Of a stretch of DNA of 48,260 bases, positions 16,491-24,978 are shown in pieces. Below the pieces are notes generated by a model. The model did no database searches and was not told the origin of the DNA. It saw nothing but the letters and a program-made list of their open reading frames with translations. Each line of letters begins with the position of its first letter. Position 1 is the first letter of the stretch. The stretch spans positions 1-48,260 of the forward strand of contig PKXY01000021.1 in assembly GCA_003132505.1 (NCBI GenBank), given 5' to 3'. This DNA is from Solirubrobacterales bacterium (GTDB lineage: Bacteria; Actinomycetota; Thermoleophilia; Solirubrobacterales; Solirubrobacteraceae). A program made the position numbers and the translations under genes.

Positions 16491-16500
16491 ACGCTACCCT
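16491..16500. promoter_or_regulatory. Overlapping divergent -10 elements (DUF354 / dedA)
   Basis: TAGCGT on the minus strand (16496-16491) and TACCCT on the plus strand (16495-16500) share the two bases at 16495-16496. They are 7 nt from ATG(16483) and 9 nt from GTG(16510). RNA polymerase could bind only one at a time, so the two operons may be mutually exclusive at initiation. Confidence 0.5.
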
Positions 16501-16509
16501 TCGCCGGCC

Positions 16510-17151
16510 GTGTACGAGTTTGCCTCCGTCACCAATTCGCTCGTCAACCTGGTGACGCATATCGTCACGGACCTAGGCCTCCCCGGGATCTATCTGCTGC
16601 TCGTCGCCGGGTCGAGCGGCATTCCGGTCTCCTCTGAGGCGGTGATGCTGTTCGCGGGTTTCGATGTCTACCGGGGGCATTTCGGCATGTTCGACATCAT
16701 CGCCGTCGGAATCGCCGGTGATTTGAGCGGCGCGACGATCGCCTATCTGATCGGCTACGTCGGCAGGATGGAGCTCGTGCGCCGCCACGGCAAGAAGCTC
16801 CATCTGACGCCCGAGCGGATGGACCGAGCCGAGCGCTGGTTCGCGCGCCGGGGTGCTGTCGCGGTCTTTGTCTCGCGGATGCTGCCGCTGATCCGCGCCT
16901 ACACATCGTTCCCGGCCGGGGCCGCGCGCATGCGCTACCCGAAGTTCATCCTCCTGAGCCTCGCTGGCGGCCTGCCGTGGATCGCCGCCTGGGCGATCCT
17001 CGGACGGGAGCTCGGCTCGTCCTACCACTCAGTGCAGAGCCAGCTTCACTACGTCGACATCGCGGCGCTCGTCGTGATCGTCGCCGCGATCGTCTACCTC
17101 GTGCAGCGGCGCTGGCGTCGGCCGCGAGCGCGCCCCGGTGAGGCAGCCTGA
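16510..17151 (+). CDS. DedA family membrane protein
   Basis: 213 aa. DedA proteins are membrane transporters; several are implicated in returning undecaprenyl phosphate or phospholipid to the inner leaflet. Seen here: a re-entrant segment GLPGIYLLLVAGSSGIPVSSEAVMLFAGF, GDLSGATIAYLIGYVGR, and the conserved FVSRMLPLIRAYTSFPAGAARM (R and P residues needed in this family). Four to five further hydrophobic segments follow. The gene overlaps uppP by 14 nt, which strengthens a role in lipid carrier recycling. GTG(16510) is chosen from the 9-nt spacing to TACCCT; the upstream open frame is antisense to DUF354. Confidence 0.88.
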   Translation: MYEFASVTNSLVNLVTHIVTDLGLPGIYLLLVAGSSGIPVSSEAVMLFAGFDVYRGHFGMFDIIAVGIAGDLSGATIAYLIGYVGRMELVRRHGKKLHLTPERMDRAERWFARRGAVAVFVSRMLPLIRAYTSFPAGAARMRYPKFILLSLAGGLPWIAAWAILGRELGSSYHSVQSQLHYVDIAALVVIVAAIVYLVQRRWRRPRARPGEAA

Positions 17152-17935
17152 GGGGGCGCAGCTGCCGCTGCGCCACGCCGTCCTCCTCGGGCTGCTGCAC
17201 GGACCGAGCGAGCTGCTGCCGATCTCCTCGTCCGGCCATACCGCGCTCGTCCCCTGGCTGCGCGGCTGGCGCTACGAGGACCTCGACCCCGCTACCCGCA
17301 AGCGCTTCGAGGTTGCCCTCCACTGCGGCGTCGTCCTCGCCCTCCGTAGTGATGTCGTGCGCTCGCTTGCCAGCCTGCGCGGACGGAGGCTCCTGCTCGG
17401 CGCCCTCGCGTCTGTGCCGGCCGCGATCGCTGGCCTCGCGCTCGAGCGTCCGATCGAGCGGCGGCTGGGCAAGCCCGCGAGCATTGCGGCCGGCCTGCTG
17501 GCCGGTTCCCTCGCGATGTTGGCGGCGGAGGCACTGGGGAGCGGGACGCGGCGCGCCGCGGATGCCGGCCCGCACGATGGGCTAGCGCTGGGACTCGCAC
17601 AGAGCCTGGCCCTGGTTCCCGGCGTGTCGCGCAGCGGTGCAGCGCTGGTGGCAGCGCGCAGCCGGGGATTTGCTCCCGACGCCGCACAGGAGCTCGCCTT
17701 TGACGTCGGGGTACCCGTCACGATCGGCGCGATCACGCTGAAGCTGCGTGAGCTGAAGAGCGCTGAGCCGGCGGAGCTCGGGGTGCTCGCGGCGGGCGCG
17801 ATGGCGTCCTATGTCTCGACGCTCGCAACCGCGTCACTGGCTCGGCGCAGCCACTCGCTCGTTCCCTACGCTGCCTACCGCGCCGGCTTGGCGGGCATCG
17901 TGCTCCGGCGGCTTCGTAAGAATGGTAGGTCGTGA
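17138..17935 (+). CDS. uppP: Undecaprenyl-diphosphate phosphatase (UppP/BacA)
   Basis: 265 aa integral membrane phosphatase. It dephosphorylates undecaprenyl diphosphate to the monophosphate carrier used for peptidoglycan and capsule. The two family signatures are present: HGPSELLPISSSGH (residues 21-34, with the catalytic Glu and Ser/His set) and PGVSRSGAAL near residue 161. The protein is near the usual 260-280 aa. The start overlaps dedA by 14 nt and the end overlaps purM by 4 nt (GTGA), so the three genes are probably one translational unit. The product supports bacitracin tolerance in other bacteria; nothing in the sequence departs from function. Confidence 0.92.
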   Translation: MRQPEGAQLPLRHAVLLGLLHGPSELLPISSSGHTALVPWLRGWRYEDLDPATRKRFEVALHCGVVLALRSDVVRSLASLRGRRLLLGALASVPAAIAGLALERPIERRLGKPASIAAGLLAGSLAMLAAEALGSGTRRAADAGPHDGLALGLAQSLALVPGVSRSGAALVAARSRGFAPDAAQELAFDVGVPVTIGAITLKLRELKSAEPAELGVLAAGAMASYVSTLATASLARRSHSLVPYAAYRAGLAGIVLRRLRKNGRS

Positions 17936-18978
17936 TCGACGCCTACGCCGCCGCCGGGGTTGACACGAGCCAAGCGAACCGAGGCGTCAGCGCTGTTGTC
18001 GACGTGCTGCGCCAGATCGACATCGGCCGCCCGTCGCGATCGGTGCTCGCGAGCGGTCACTTCGCGAGCGTGCTCGAGATAGCTCCGGGACTCGGGCTGG
18101 CGCTCTCGACCGATGGCGTCGGCTCGAAGCTGATCGTCGCTGAGACCACGGGCCGCCTCGATACCGTCGGCATCGACTGCGTGGCGATGAACGTGAACGA
18201 CATCGTCTGCGTCGGTGCCGAGCCGATCGCGATGCTCGACTACATCGCTGTCGAACAGGCCGACCCGGCAGCGCTCGAGCAAATCGGTGTCGGGTTGCGT
18301 CGCGGAGCGGAGCTCGCCGGCATCGAGATCCCTGGTGGCGAGCTTGCGATCCTGCCCGACCTGATCCGCGGGCATCCCTCGCCGCACGGGATCGAACTGT
18401 CGGGTGCCGGCGTCGGGACCGTGGCCCTCGATCGGATCGTTACCGGCGAGCTGTGCGCTCCCGGCGACGCGCTGGTCGGCTTGCCGTCGAGCGGCCTGCA
18501 CTCAAACGGCTTCACCTTGGCGCGCGCAGTGCTCGGAGAATTCGAGCACCTTGATGCCCGCCCGGAGATCCTCGGTGGCGTGAGCGTCGCCGATGCACTG
18601 CTGGAGCCGACCGTGATCTATGTCAAAGCGGTGCTTGCTCTGCTCCGCAGCCCGGTCGCCGTCCACGGCCTCGCGCACATCACCGGCGACGGCCTGCTCA
18701 ACCTGCGCCGGCTCAATCGAGGCGTCGGCTTCGAGATCGACTCACCGCTCGACGTTCCGGGAGTCTGCGCGCTGATCTGCGAGCGCGGCGCCATCGAGCC
18801 GAAGCAGGCCTACCAGCACTTCAACATGGGTTGCGGCTTCGCCGTCGTCGTCGCCGCAGGCGAGGCTGCACAAGCGACCGAGCTGCTGGCCGACTTCCAT
18901 CCCGGCACGCGCACGATCGGCCACGTCACCGAGCGCCCGGCCGTCATCTCGCTGCCAACTCTCGCCATCACCCTCTAG
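17932..18978 (+). CDS. purM: Phosphoribosylformylglycinamidine cyclo-ligase (AIR synthetase)
   Basis: 348 aa cytoplasmic enzyme of purine synthesis that closes FGAM to aminoimidazole ribotide with ATP. Diagnostic stretches: LALSTDGVGSKLIVA near residue 58, GIDCVAMNVNDIVCVGAEPIAMLDYIA, the GLPSSGLHSNGFTLAR block and HITGDGLLNLRRL. Length and domain order are normal for PurM. The GTG start overlaps the uppP stop (GTGA). Linking a purine gene to a lipid carrier operon is unusual, but many actinobacterial operons are mixed. A perfect 8-bp hairpin at 19066-19088 follows and probably ends this transcript. Confidence 0.95.
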   Translation: MIDAYAAAGVDTSQANRGVSAVVDVLRQIDIGRPSRSVLASGHFASVLEIAPGLGLALSTDGVGSKLIVAETTGRLDTVGIDCVAMNVNDIVCVGAEPIAMLDYIAVEQADPAALEQIGVGLRRGAELAGIEIPGGELAILPDLIRGHPSPHGIELSGAGVGTVALDRIVTGELCAPGDALVGLPSSGLHSNGFTLARAVLGEFEHLDARPEILGGVSVADALLEPTVIYVKAVLALLRSPVAVHGLAHITGDGLLNLRRLNRGVGFEIDSPLDVPGVCALICERGAIEPKQAYQHFNMGCGFAVVVAAGEAAQATELLADFHPGTRTIGHVTERPAVISLPTLAITL

Positions 18979-19065
18979 CGCCCCTGAGCACGCTTCGGCC
19001 CACGCAGCAAGCGACGGCGCACGGCGACCCGCGCCGCCAGCTGTCGACGCTTCGCACCCGCCAGC

Positions 19066-19088
19066 GGCCCTCCTGGGCGTGGAGGGCC
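19066..19088 (+). terminator. Perfect 8-bp hairpin after purM
   Basis: GGCCCTCC (19066-19073) and GGAGGGCC (19081-19088) are exact complements with a 7-nt loop. No T tract. It lies 16 nt before the next start codon, so it could also fold in the leader of the kinase gene. Confidence 0.5.
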
Positions 19089-19104
19089 AGACTGCTATGT
19101 CCTG

Positions 19105-20655
19105 ATGGCTCCTCCCGATCGCAGCGACGTTCCTCAGCCCGACCCCGACCCAGCGGCCCGACGACCGTTGGGAGGTCGCTACCGCCTCGAGCGGGCGCTC
19201 GGCAGCGGGGGCAGCGCCACCGTATGGATCGCCTTCGACACAGTGCTTGAGCGGCGCGTAGCGGTCAAGATCCTGGCCCAGGGTCTCGCCGGCGAGCCCG
19301 ACAAGCTGGAGCGCTTTCGACGCGAGGCCCGCGCGCTGGCAAAGCTCGGGCATCCGCACATCGTCACCGTGATCGACGTCGGTGAGGAGGCGGGAACACC
19401 GTTCATCGTGCTCGAGTACATCGCGGGCGAGACGCTGAAGGAGCGCCTTCGGCGCGTTGGGCGCCTGCCGGTGGACGAGGCGATTGCCTACGCGATCGAG
19501 GTGGCGCGAGCGCTGGCCGCTGCGCACGAGCGCGGCATCGTGCATCGCGACGTCAAGGCTCAGAACATCCTGCTCGCTCCGGACGGCGGTGCCAAGCTGA
19601 CCGACTTCGGCATCGCGCGCAGTGGCGCCGATGTCGCTCTGACGCAGGGCGGCCGCGTCCTCGGAACGACCGATTACGTCTCCCCCGAGCAGGCGCTCGG
19701 CCACGAGGTCAATGGCCAGTCCGACCTCTACTCGCTCGGCATCGTCCTCTATGAGGCGCTGACCGGTGCGGTCCCGTTCACCGGCTCGTCCCAGCTCGCG
19801 GTGGCAACGATGCACGTGCGAGCCCAGATCCCGGACGTACAGCGCTCGCGCCCCGAGGTGTCGGCGACGCTCGCCGCGGTCGTCGACCACGCGACGGCCA
19901 AGCGCCCGGAGCGCCGCTACCCCGACGCTCGCACGATGATCGCCGAGCTCGAGCGCGCGCTGGCGATCGAGACCGCCCGCGCCGGCGACGCGACGGGCGC
20001 TGCGCACGCGGTGCTGCGCACGCTGCCGGCCAGCGATCGCAGCCGCGTGCCGCTGCGAGTGCGCCATCCGCACTCGATCGGCTTGACCGCGGCGGTCGTC
20101 GCACTCGTCCTCGCCGCCGTCGCCGCGTTCGCCCTCGCCAATATCCATGGAAACGCGCAGCGTCATGCGCCGCTGCGCGAGGTGGCGGTCGCGCTCACCG
20201 GCGCCGGCGTGACGTCGTACAACCCGTTCGGGACGAACGGCGCCGACAACCCGAGTGAGGCACGGCTGGCGATTGGCGCCGGGTCCGCGCAGGGGTGGTC
20301 CACCAACCGCTACGCCGACGGCGACCTGCGCAAGCCGGGAGTCGGCATCTACATCACGCTGCCAGCCGCGGTCGCCGCCAACCGGCTGACCCTGGTGACG
20401 AGCACCCCTGGGTTCGACATGCAGGTGTGGGCGACCGACAGAATCGAACCGGCCCCGCACGCCAAGACGCTCGCCGACCTCGGCTGGACCCTGCTCGGTC
20501 AGCGCGACGACGTCGGGCCGAGCGCCACCATCGCCCTCGAGCACCCGGGTACGCCCTACACGCACTACCTCGCCTGGATCACGCGGCTCGAGCCGGTCGC
20601 GCCCGGCACTCGGGTCGCGGCGAGCCTCGCCAACCTCAGGCTGCTCCGCGGCTAG
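19105..20655 (+). CDS. Transmembrane Ser/Thr protein kinase with MviN-like ectodomain
   Basis: 516 aa. An intact Hanks-type kinase (about residues 26-290) has ERALGSGGSATVW, VAVKIL, IVHRDVKAQNILL (catalytic HRD) and LTDFGIARS (DFG) followed by an activation loop and APE-like VSPEQA. One membrane helix (about 325-347) leads to an extracytoplasmic domain of about 160 aa with YNPFGTNGADNPSEARLAIGAGSAQGWSTNRY and LRKPGVGIYI. This pattern resembles the discoidin/beta-jelly-roll ectodomain at the C terminus of actinobacterial MviN and related proteins. It may sense wall glycan or lipid II-like ligands; that is inference. The stop codon overlaps that of ddl on the other strand within CTAG. Confidence 0.87.
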   Translation: MAPPDRSDVPQPDPDPAARRPLGGRYRLERALGSGGSATVWIAFDTVLERRVAVKILAQGLAGEPDKLERFRREARALAKLGHPHIVTVIDVGEEAGTPFIVLEYIAGETLKERLRRVGRLPVDEAIAYAIEVARALAAAHERGIVHRDVKAQNILLAPDGGAKLTDFGIARSGADVALTQGGRVLGTTDYVSPEQALGHEVNGQSDLYSLGIVLYEALTGAVPFTGSSQLAVATMHVRAQIPDVQRSRPEVSATLAAVVDHATAKRPERRYPDARTMIAELERALAIETARAGDATGAAHAVLRTLPASDRSRVPLRVRHPHSIGLTAAVVALVLAAVAAFALANIHGNAQRHAPLREVAVALTGAGVTSYNPFGTNGADNPSEARLAIGAGSAQGWSTNRYADGDLRKPGVGIYITLPAAVAANRLTLVTSTPGFDMQVWATDRIEPAPHAKTLADLGWTLLGQRDDVGPSATIALEHPGTPYTHYLAWITRLEPVAPGTRVAASLANLRLLRG

Positions 20656-21626
20656 GCCTTGCTGCGCGCGCGCTCGAGCGCGAGGCGGCAGAGCTCGTCG
20701 ACCAGCGCCGGATAGGGGAGGCCGTCGGCGTCCCAGAGCTTCGCGTAGACGCTCGTCGGGGTGAAGCCGGGCATCGTGTTCAGCTCGTTGACCACCACCT
20801 CGTCGCCGTCAACGAAGAAGTCGACGCGGGCGAGATCGGCGCAGCCGCAGAGCTCGAAGACCGCCAGCGCGAGGCTTTGCACAGCGGCGAGCACAGGCGC
20901 CGAAACGCGCGCCGGCACGATCAGCTCCATGCCGCCAGGCTCGTACTTGGCTGAGTAGTCATAGAAGGCGGATTGAAGGACGATCTCGCCGGGCTGCGAG
21001 GCGCGCGGCGAGTCGCCTCCGAGCACGGAGCACTCGACCTCGGTCCCGCTCGCCGCCGCCTCGACGATCGCCAGCTCGTCGTGCTCAAACGCAGCCTCGA
21101 GCGCGGCGATCAGCTCGAGCCCGCCTTCGTCGACCCGCGTGATGCCGACCGACGAACCGAGCCGTGCGGGCTTGACGAACACCGGCAGGCCGAGCGGCGC
21201 GAGCGTCTCGAGGACCCGCTCTCGCGACTCCGCGAAGCGCCGGCGCGCGATCGCTCGAGAATCGACCTGGGCAACCGCCTCGGCGGCCATCAGCTGCTTG
21301 AAGCGGACCTTGTCGATGCAGAGCGCCGAGCTCGCGACGCCCGAGCCGACGTAGGGCACGTCGAGGCACTCGAGGAGGCCCTGGACGACCCCGTCCTCGC
21401 CGAACGGCCCGTGAAGGGCTGGAAACACCACGTCGCATGCGAGCAGGCCCGCGGCGGGCGTCAGCGACAGCTCGCTACCGTTGGACAGCCAGCGTCCGTC
21501 ACGCGTGATCTCGACGGCAACGACCCTGTGACCAGCCGCTTCGAGCCCGTCGCGGACCGACGCAGCGGACGCGAGTGAGACCTCGTGCTCGTCCGAGCGG
21601 CCGCCGCCGAGGACCGCGACGCGCAC
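20652..21626 (-). CDS. ddl: D-alanine--D-alanine ligase
   Basis: 324 aa ATP-grasp enzyme that makes the D-Ala-D-Ala dipeptide of peptidoglycan. Motifs: GGGRSDEHEVSLASA near the N terminus, LHGPFGEDGVVQGLLE, YVGSGVASSALCIDKVRFK, VKPARLGSSVGI (ATP-binding), and ARVDFFVDGDEVVVNELNTMPGFTPTS (metal-binding Asp and Glu/Asn). The FYDYSAKY omega-loop Tyr is the D-Ala-D-Ala type, not D-lactate. GTG(21626) overlaps the pknB stop by 1 nt. Placement behind pknB is an addition to the common actinobacterial cluster. Confidence 0.93.
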   Translation of the reverse strand: MRVAVLGGGRSDEHEVSLASAASVRDGLEAAGHRVVAVEITRDGRWLSNGSELSLTPAAGLLACDVVFPALHGPFGEDGVVQGLLECLDVPYVGSGVASSALCIDKVRFKQLMAAEAVAQVDSRAIARRRFAESRERVLETLAPLGLPVFVKPARLGSSVGITRVDEGGLELIAALEAAFEHDELAIVEAAASGTEVECSVLGGDSPRASQPGEIVLQSAFYDYSAKYEPGGMELIVPARVSAPVLAAVQSLALAVFELCGCADLARVDFFVDGDEVVVNELNTMPGFTPTSVYAKLWDADGLPYPALVDELCRLALERARSKA

Positions 21627-23566
21627 TAGGTCGAGCCAGACACGCCTGTTGTGCCGCTGTTGCCGCTACTCGCCGAGTAGTTGCCGATCTCGAGCGCCAC
21701 GACGGCCCCCCGCTTGATCATTGAGTTGGGCGCCGGCGTCTCGCTGATCACGAGGCCGTTGTCGGCCGAGTTCGGCGTCGGCTCCACGGACGTCTCGGGG
21801 GTCAGGCCGGCCGCCTGGATCGTCGCCACCGCGGCCTGCTCGCTGTCCCCTTGGACATCCGGCACCGCGATCCGCGTCGAGGGCTCGGCAACGTCGAGCG
21901 TGATCGTTGATCCCTGGGGAGCCTTGGCGGTGCTGGGAGATTCTGCGAGCACCTGCCCCGCCGTCAGGCTCGACGAGACGCGCTGCTTCTTGACCTTGAA
22001 GCCGTCGGCGAGCAGGATGTCCTGGGCGTTCGGGTACTGAAGGTTGACGACGTTGACCAGGTTCACCAACGGTGCACCGCTCGAGACCGTCAGCGCTACG
22101 ACGCTGCCAGGGCCGGCGGTGCTGCCCGCCGCGGGGCTCGTCGAGATCACCTCGCCCTTCTTCACGCTGGCCGAGGGCTGTGATGTCTCGTCGTAGCGGA
22201 AGCCCTCGAGGCGCAGCGAGCGCTTGGCCTGCGCCGCAGGCTCGCCTGTCACGTACGGCACGGTCCTCTGCCCCGGGCCGCTCGAGACATAGATCGCAAC
22301 CGTATCGCCCTTGGAGATGACTGTGCCCGCGGGCGGAGTCTGGGCGTACACGATTCCCGGCGTGACGCCCGACGGATGGAAGGTTGGCACGATGTTGAAG
22401 CCGGACAGCTTCGCCCCGGCCTGTACCTGGGTCAGGCCGATCACCTTCGGTACCGTCTCGCGCTTGGGCACGAGCAGCAAGACCAGCGCGACGATCGCCG
22501 CCGCGGCGAGCACGGCGCCAAACAGCGCCCACGGCCACGCCGGGCCGCCGCGACGCTGGCGCGGCGGCAAGCCGGGACCGATGATGCTCGTCGCCGTCGA
22601 GTCCCAATACCCGGGATCGGCGGGGACGACCTCGGCCGGCAGCAGCGTCTGGGTGCCCTGAGCGGCACCCGTCGCGAGCGGCACCGGGAGCATCATCGGG
22701 GCGAACGTCGCGGTGCGACTTCCGTCCTCGGATCGCAGCCGCTCGCGCTCCCCGGCCAGCGCGGCAAGAAACTCGTCGGCGTCGGCGAACCGGTTTGCGG
22801 GGTCCTTGGCGAGCGCCCGGAGGACGATCGCGTCGAGGTTCGGCGAGATCGACGAGACGAGCCCGCTCGGCGGGCGCGGCGGCTCGGACAGGTGGCGCAG
22901 CGCGATCGCCACGACCGACTCGCCTTCGAACGGCACCGTGCCGGTCAGCAGCTCGTAGAGCAGGATGCCGATTGCGTAGAGGTCGCTGCTCGGCCCAACC
23001 GCCTCGCCCTGCGCCTGCTCCGGGGAGAGGTAGCGCGCGGTACCCATTATCGAGCCGGTCTGCGTGATCTCGGAGCTGCCGGCTCGCGCTATGCCGAAGT
23101 CGGTGACCTTGACGCGGCCCTCGTCGTCGACGAGCACGTTGTGCGGTTTGAGGTCGCGGTGCACGACGCCGCGCTTGTGCGCAAAGCGCGCCGCGCGCAG
23201 CACCTGCTCGGTCAGCTCGATCGCGCGTTCGGGCGTCAGCGGAGCTTCCTCGCGGACGATCTGGTCGAGCGAGCGGCCCTCCAGCAACTCCATCGCGATG
23301 TAGTAGGTGCCGTTCCACTCACCGCGGTCGTAGACGCTGACGATGTTGGCGTGCGAGAGCGAGGCCGCACTCGAGGCCTCGCGCCGGAAGCGCTCAACGA
23401 ACTCGGCGTCCTGCGCAAAGCGCTCGTGCAGCAGCTTGACGGCGACGCGCCGTCCCAGCTGGAGGTCCTCGGCGCAGTAGACGTCGGCCATGCCGCCCGA
23501 GCCGACGCGGGAGACGACGCGGTAGCGCTCGTCGATGATCGTGCCGGCTGTGATCTGGAACGTCAT
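21626..23566 (-). CDS. pknB: PASTA-domain Ser/Thr protein kinase PknB
   Basis: 646 aa. Kinase domain about 1-275: VGSGGMADVY (glycine-rich loop), VAVKLLHERF, VVHRDLKPHNVLV, VTDFGIARAGS and TARYLSPEQA. A Pro/Ala linker and membrane helix (about 345-368) are followed by four PASTA repeats, the last ending in a Ser/Gly tail. The ectodomain binds muropeptide or lipid II in relatives; the kinase phosphorylates wall and division proteins and is opposed by PstP. ATG(23566) overlaps the pbpA stop (ATGA) and begins at the usual MTFQITAGTIIDERYRV context, so longer starts are rejected. Confidence 0.95.
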   Translation of the reverse strand: MTFQITAGTIIDERYRVVSRVGSGGMADVYCAEDLQLGRRVAVKLLHERFAQDAEFVERFRREASSAASLSHANIVSVYDRGEWNGTYYIAMELLEGRSLDQIVREEAPLTPERAIELTEQVLRAARFAHKRGVVHRDLKPHNVLVDDEGRVKVTDFGIARAGSSEITQTGSIMGTARYLSPEQAQGEAVGPSSDLYAIGILLYELLTGTVPFEGESVVAIALRHLSEPPRPPSGLVSSISPNLDAIVLRALAKDPANRFADADEFLAALAGERERLRSEDGSRTATFAPMMLPVPLATGAAQGTQTLLPAEVVPADPGYWDSTATSIIGPGLPPRQRRGGPAWPWALFGAVLAAAAIVALVLLLVPKRETVPKVIGLTQVQAGAKLSGFNIVPTFHPSGVTPGIVYAQTPPAGTVISKGDTVAIYVSSGPGQRTVPYVTGEPAAQAKRSLRLEGFRYDETSQPSASVKKGEVISTSPAAGSTAGPGSVVALTVSSGAPLVNLVNVVNLQYPNAQDILLADGFKVKKQRVSSSLTAGQVLAESPSTAKAPQGSTITLDVAEPSTRIAVPDVQGDSEQAAVATIQAAGLTPETSVEPTPNSADNGLVISETPAPNSMIKRGAVVALEIGNYSASSGNSGTTGVSGST

Positions 23567-24978
23567 CGGGCTCCCACGAGAGACTGTAAGACCTCCCGAG
23601 CGATCGGGGCTGCGGCTGAGGCGCCGTAGTCGTAGGTCTTCTCGACGACGACCGCAACCGCGATGTCCTTGCCGGGCGCGAACGCGATGAACCACGCGTC
23701 GTTGGGAGAGTTGGTGCTGTTGCCGAGCTCGGCCGTCCCGGTCTTGCCGGCGATCGGCTTGATGTCGAAACCGGCCAGTGCCGCCTCGGCTGTTCCATCC
23801 TGAACCACGTCTTCCATCATCGTGGTAACGGCGGTCGCCGTAGAAGGTTTCATCACCGTGCTGAACAGCGTCGGCGTGGTGCGCCGGACCGTCACGCCGT
23901 CCGCGTTGACGACCTTCTGCGTCAGGTACGGCCGCATCAGCTTGCCGCCGTTGGCGACCGCGGAAGCGACCATCACCATCTGCAGCGGCGTGACGGTCAA
24001 CTGACCCTCGCCGATACCGACGAGCGGAACGTCGGAGTCGGCGACCGGCACGAGGTCTCCCTTGTTGTCGCGCACACCGCTCGGCGTGAGCTCGTCGCTC
24101 GGCAGGTCGATCGGCGGATCCTGGTAGTAGCCGAGCCGGCCCATGTACCTGGCGAGAATCGCCGATCCGAGTCCTTGAGCGACGTTCGCGTAAACCGTGT
24201 TGACCGATTGCGTCAGCGCTTCGGTCAGCGTGATGTAACCGTAGCTGAGGTTTTCGTCGTTATTGAGTGGGATGCCCTCAAAGGTCTGGGGGGACTTGCC
24301 GTCGACGAGCGTTTCCGGTGTGAACTTACCGGTGTCGATCGCGGCGATCGCCGTCACGACCTTCTGGATCGAGCCGGGGTCGTCCTGTGCCTCACTCACG
24401 CGATCGAACTCCGATCCGCCCTGTGACTTGGTCGGGACGCCGTTGGGGTCGTAGGTCGGGACGCTCGCAAACACCCGAATCGCGCCGCTGCTCGGGGTGA
24501 TCGCCACGACAGCGCCCGTCAGGTGGGTTGCCGCGAGTCCTTGGAGCGCCACGCTCTGGGCCGTCGGATCGAGCGTCGTGTAGACGCTGTCGCCGCCAGT
24601 CTGGTGACCCTCCAGCTGGTCCACGATCGATTCGTGATCTAGCGGCGTGCCGGCGAGCAAGCTGTTGTCGTAGGCCTCGAGGCCAACCGAGCCCTGGTTG
24701 GGAAACGAGAAGCCAATCGGATTTGCGAACTGGGCGCCGAAGGGGTAGCGGCGCACGTAACTGCCGCCCCCACCGCGAACCGAGTCGGCGAGCACGGACC
24801 CGTTGGCAGCGTAGATCGGTCCGCGTTGGATGTCTTGGGTCTCGAGCAGCGTGCGCGCGTTGAGCTTGTTGTCCTGGAGCGCGGAGGCGTCGAACACGGA
24901 CCAGCGCGAGGTGTAGGCAACGAGCGCTCCGAACATGACGAGCACGAGGATGAAGAGACGGGCAATCGGTCGATTCAC
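23563..24978 (-). CDS. pbpA: Class B penicillin-binding protein (PbpA-like transpeptidase)
   Basis: 471 aa. One N-terminal membrane helix (about 6-24), a short N-terminal module, and a transpeptidase domain with all three active-site motifs: SxxK as PGSIQKVV (about residue 209), SxN as SVNTVYANV, and KTG as IAGKTGTAELG. The nucleophile context PGSIQ differs from the common PGSTF, with Gln before Lys; the motif spacing remains normal. It cross-links peptidoglycan. The start overlaps the pstP stop by 4 nt and the stop overlaps pknB. The partner SEDS polymerase gene (rodA/ftsW), usually directly upstream, is absent here. Confidence 0.92.
   Translation of the reverse strand: MNRPIARLFILVLVMFGALVAYTSRWSVFDASALQDNKLNARTLLETQDIQRGPIYAANGSVLADSVRGGGGSYVRRYPFGAQFANPIGFSFPNQGSVGLEAYDNSLLAGTPLDHESIVDQLEGHQTGGDSVYTTLDPTAQSVALQGLAATHLTGAVVAITPSSGAIRVFASVPTYDPNGVPTKSQGGSEFDRVSEAQDDPGSIQKVVTAIAAIDTGKFTPETLVDGKSPQTFEGIPLNNDENLSYGYITLTEALTQSVNTVYANVAQGLGSAILARYMGRLGYYQDPPIDLPSDELTPSGVRDNKGDLVPVADSDVPLVGIGEGQLTVTPLQMVMVASAVANGGKLMRPYLTQKVVNADGVTVRRTTPTLFSTVMKPSTATAVTTMMEDVVQDGTAEAALAGFDIKPIAGKTGTAELGNSTNSPNDAWFIAFAPGKDIAVAVVVEKTYDYGASAAAPIAREVLQSLVGAR

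Noticed and set aside
18742-20565. 607-codon minus-strand ORF opposite the Ser/Thr kinase
   Set aside because: Antisense shadow; low-complexity Arg/Val/Asp composition and no domain.
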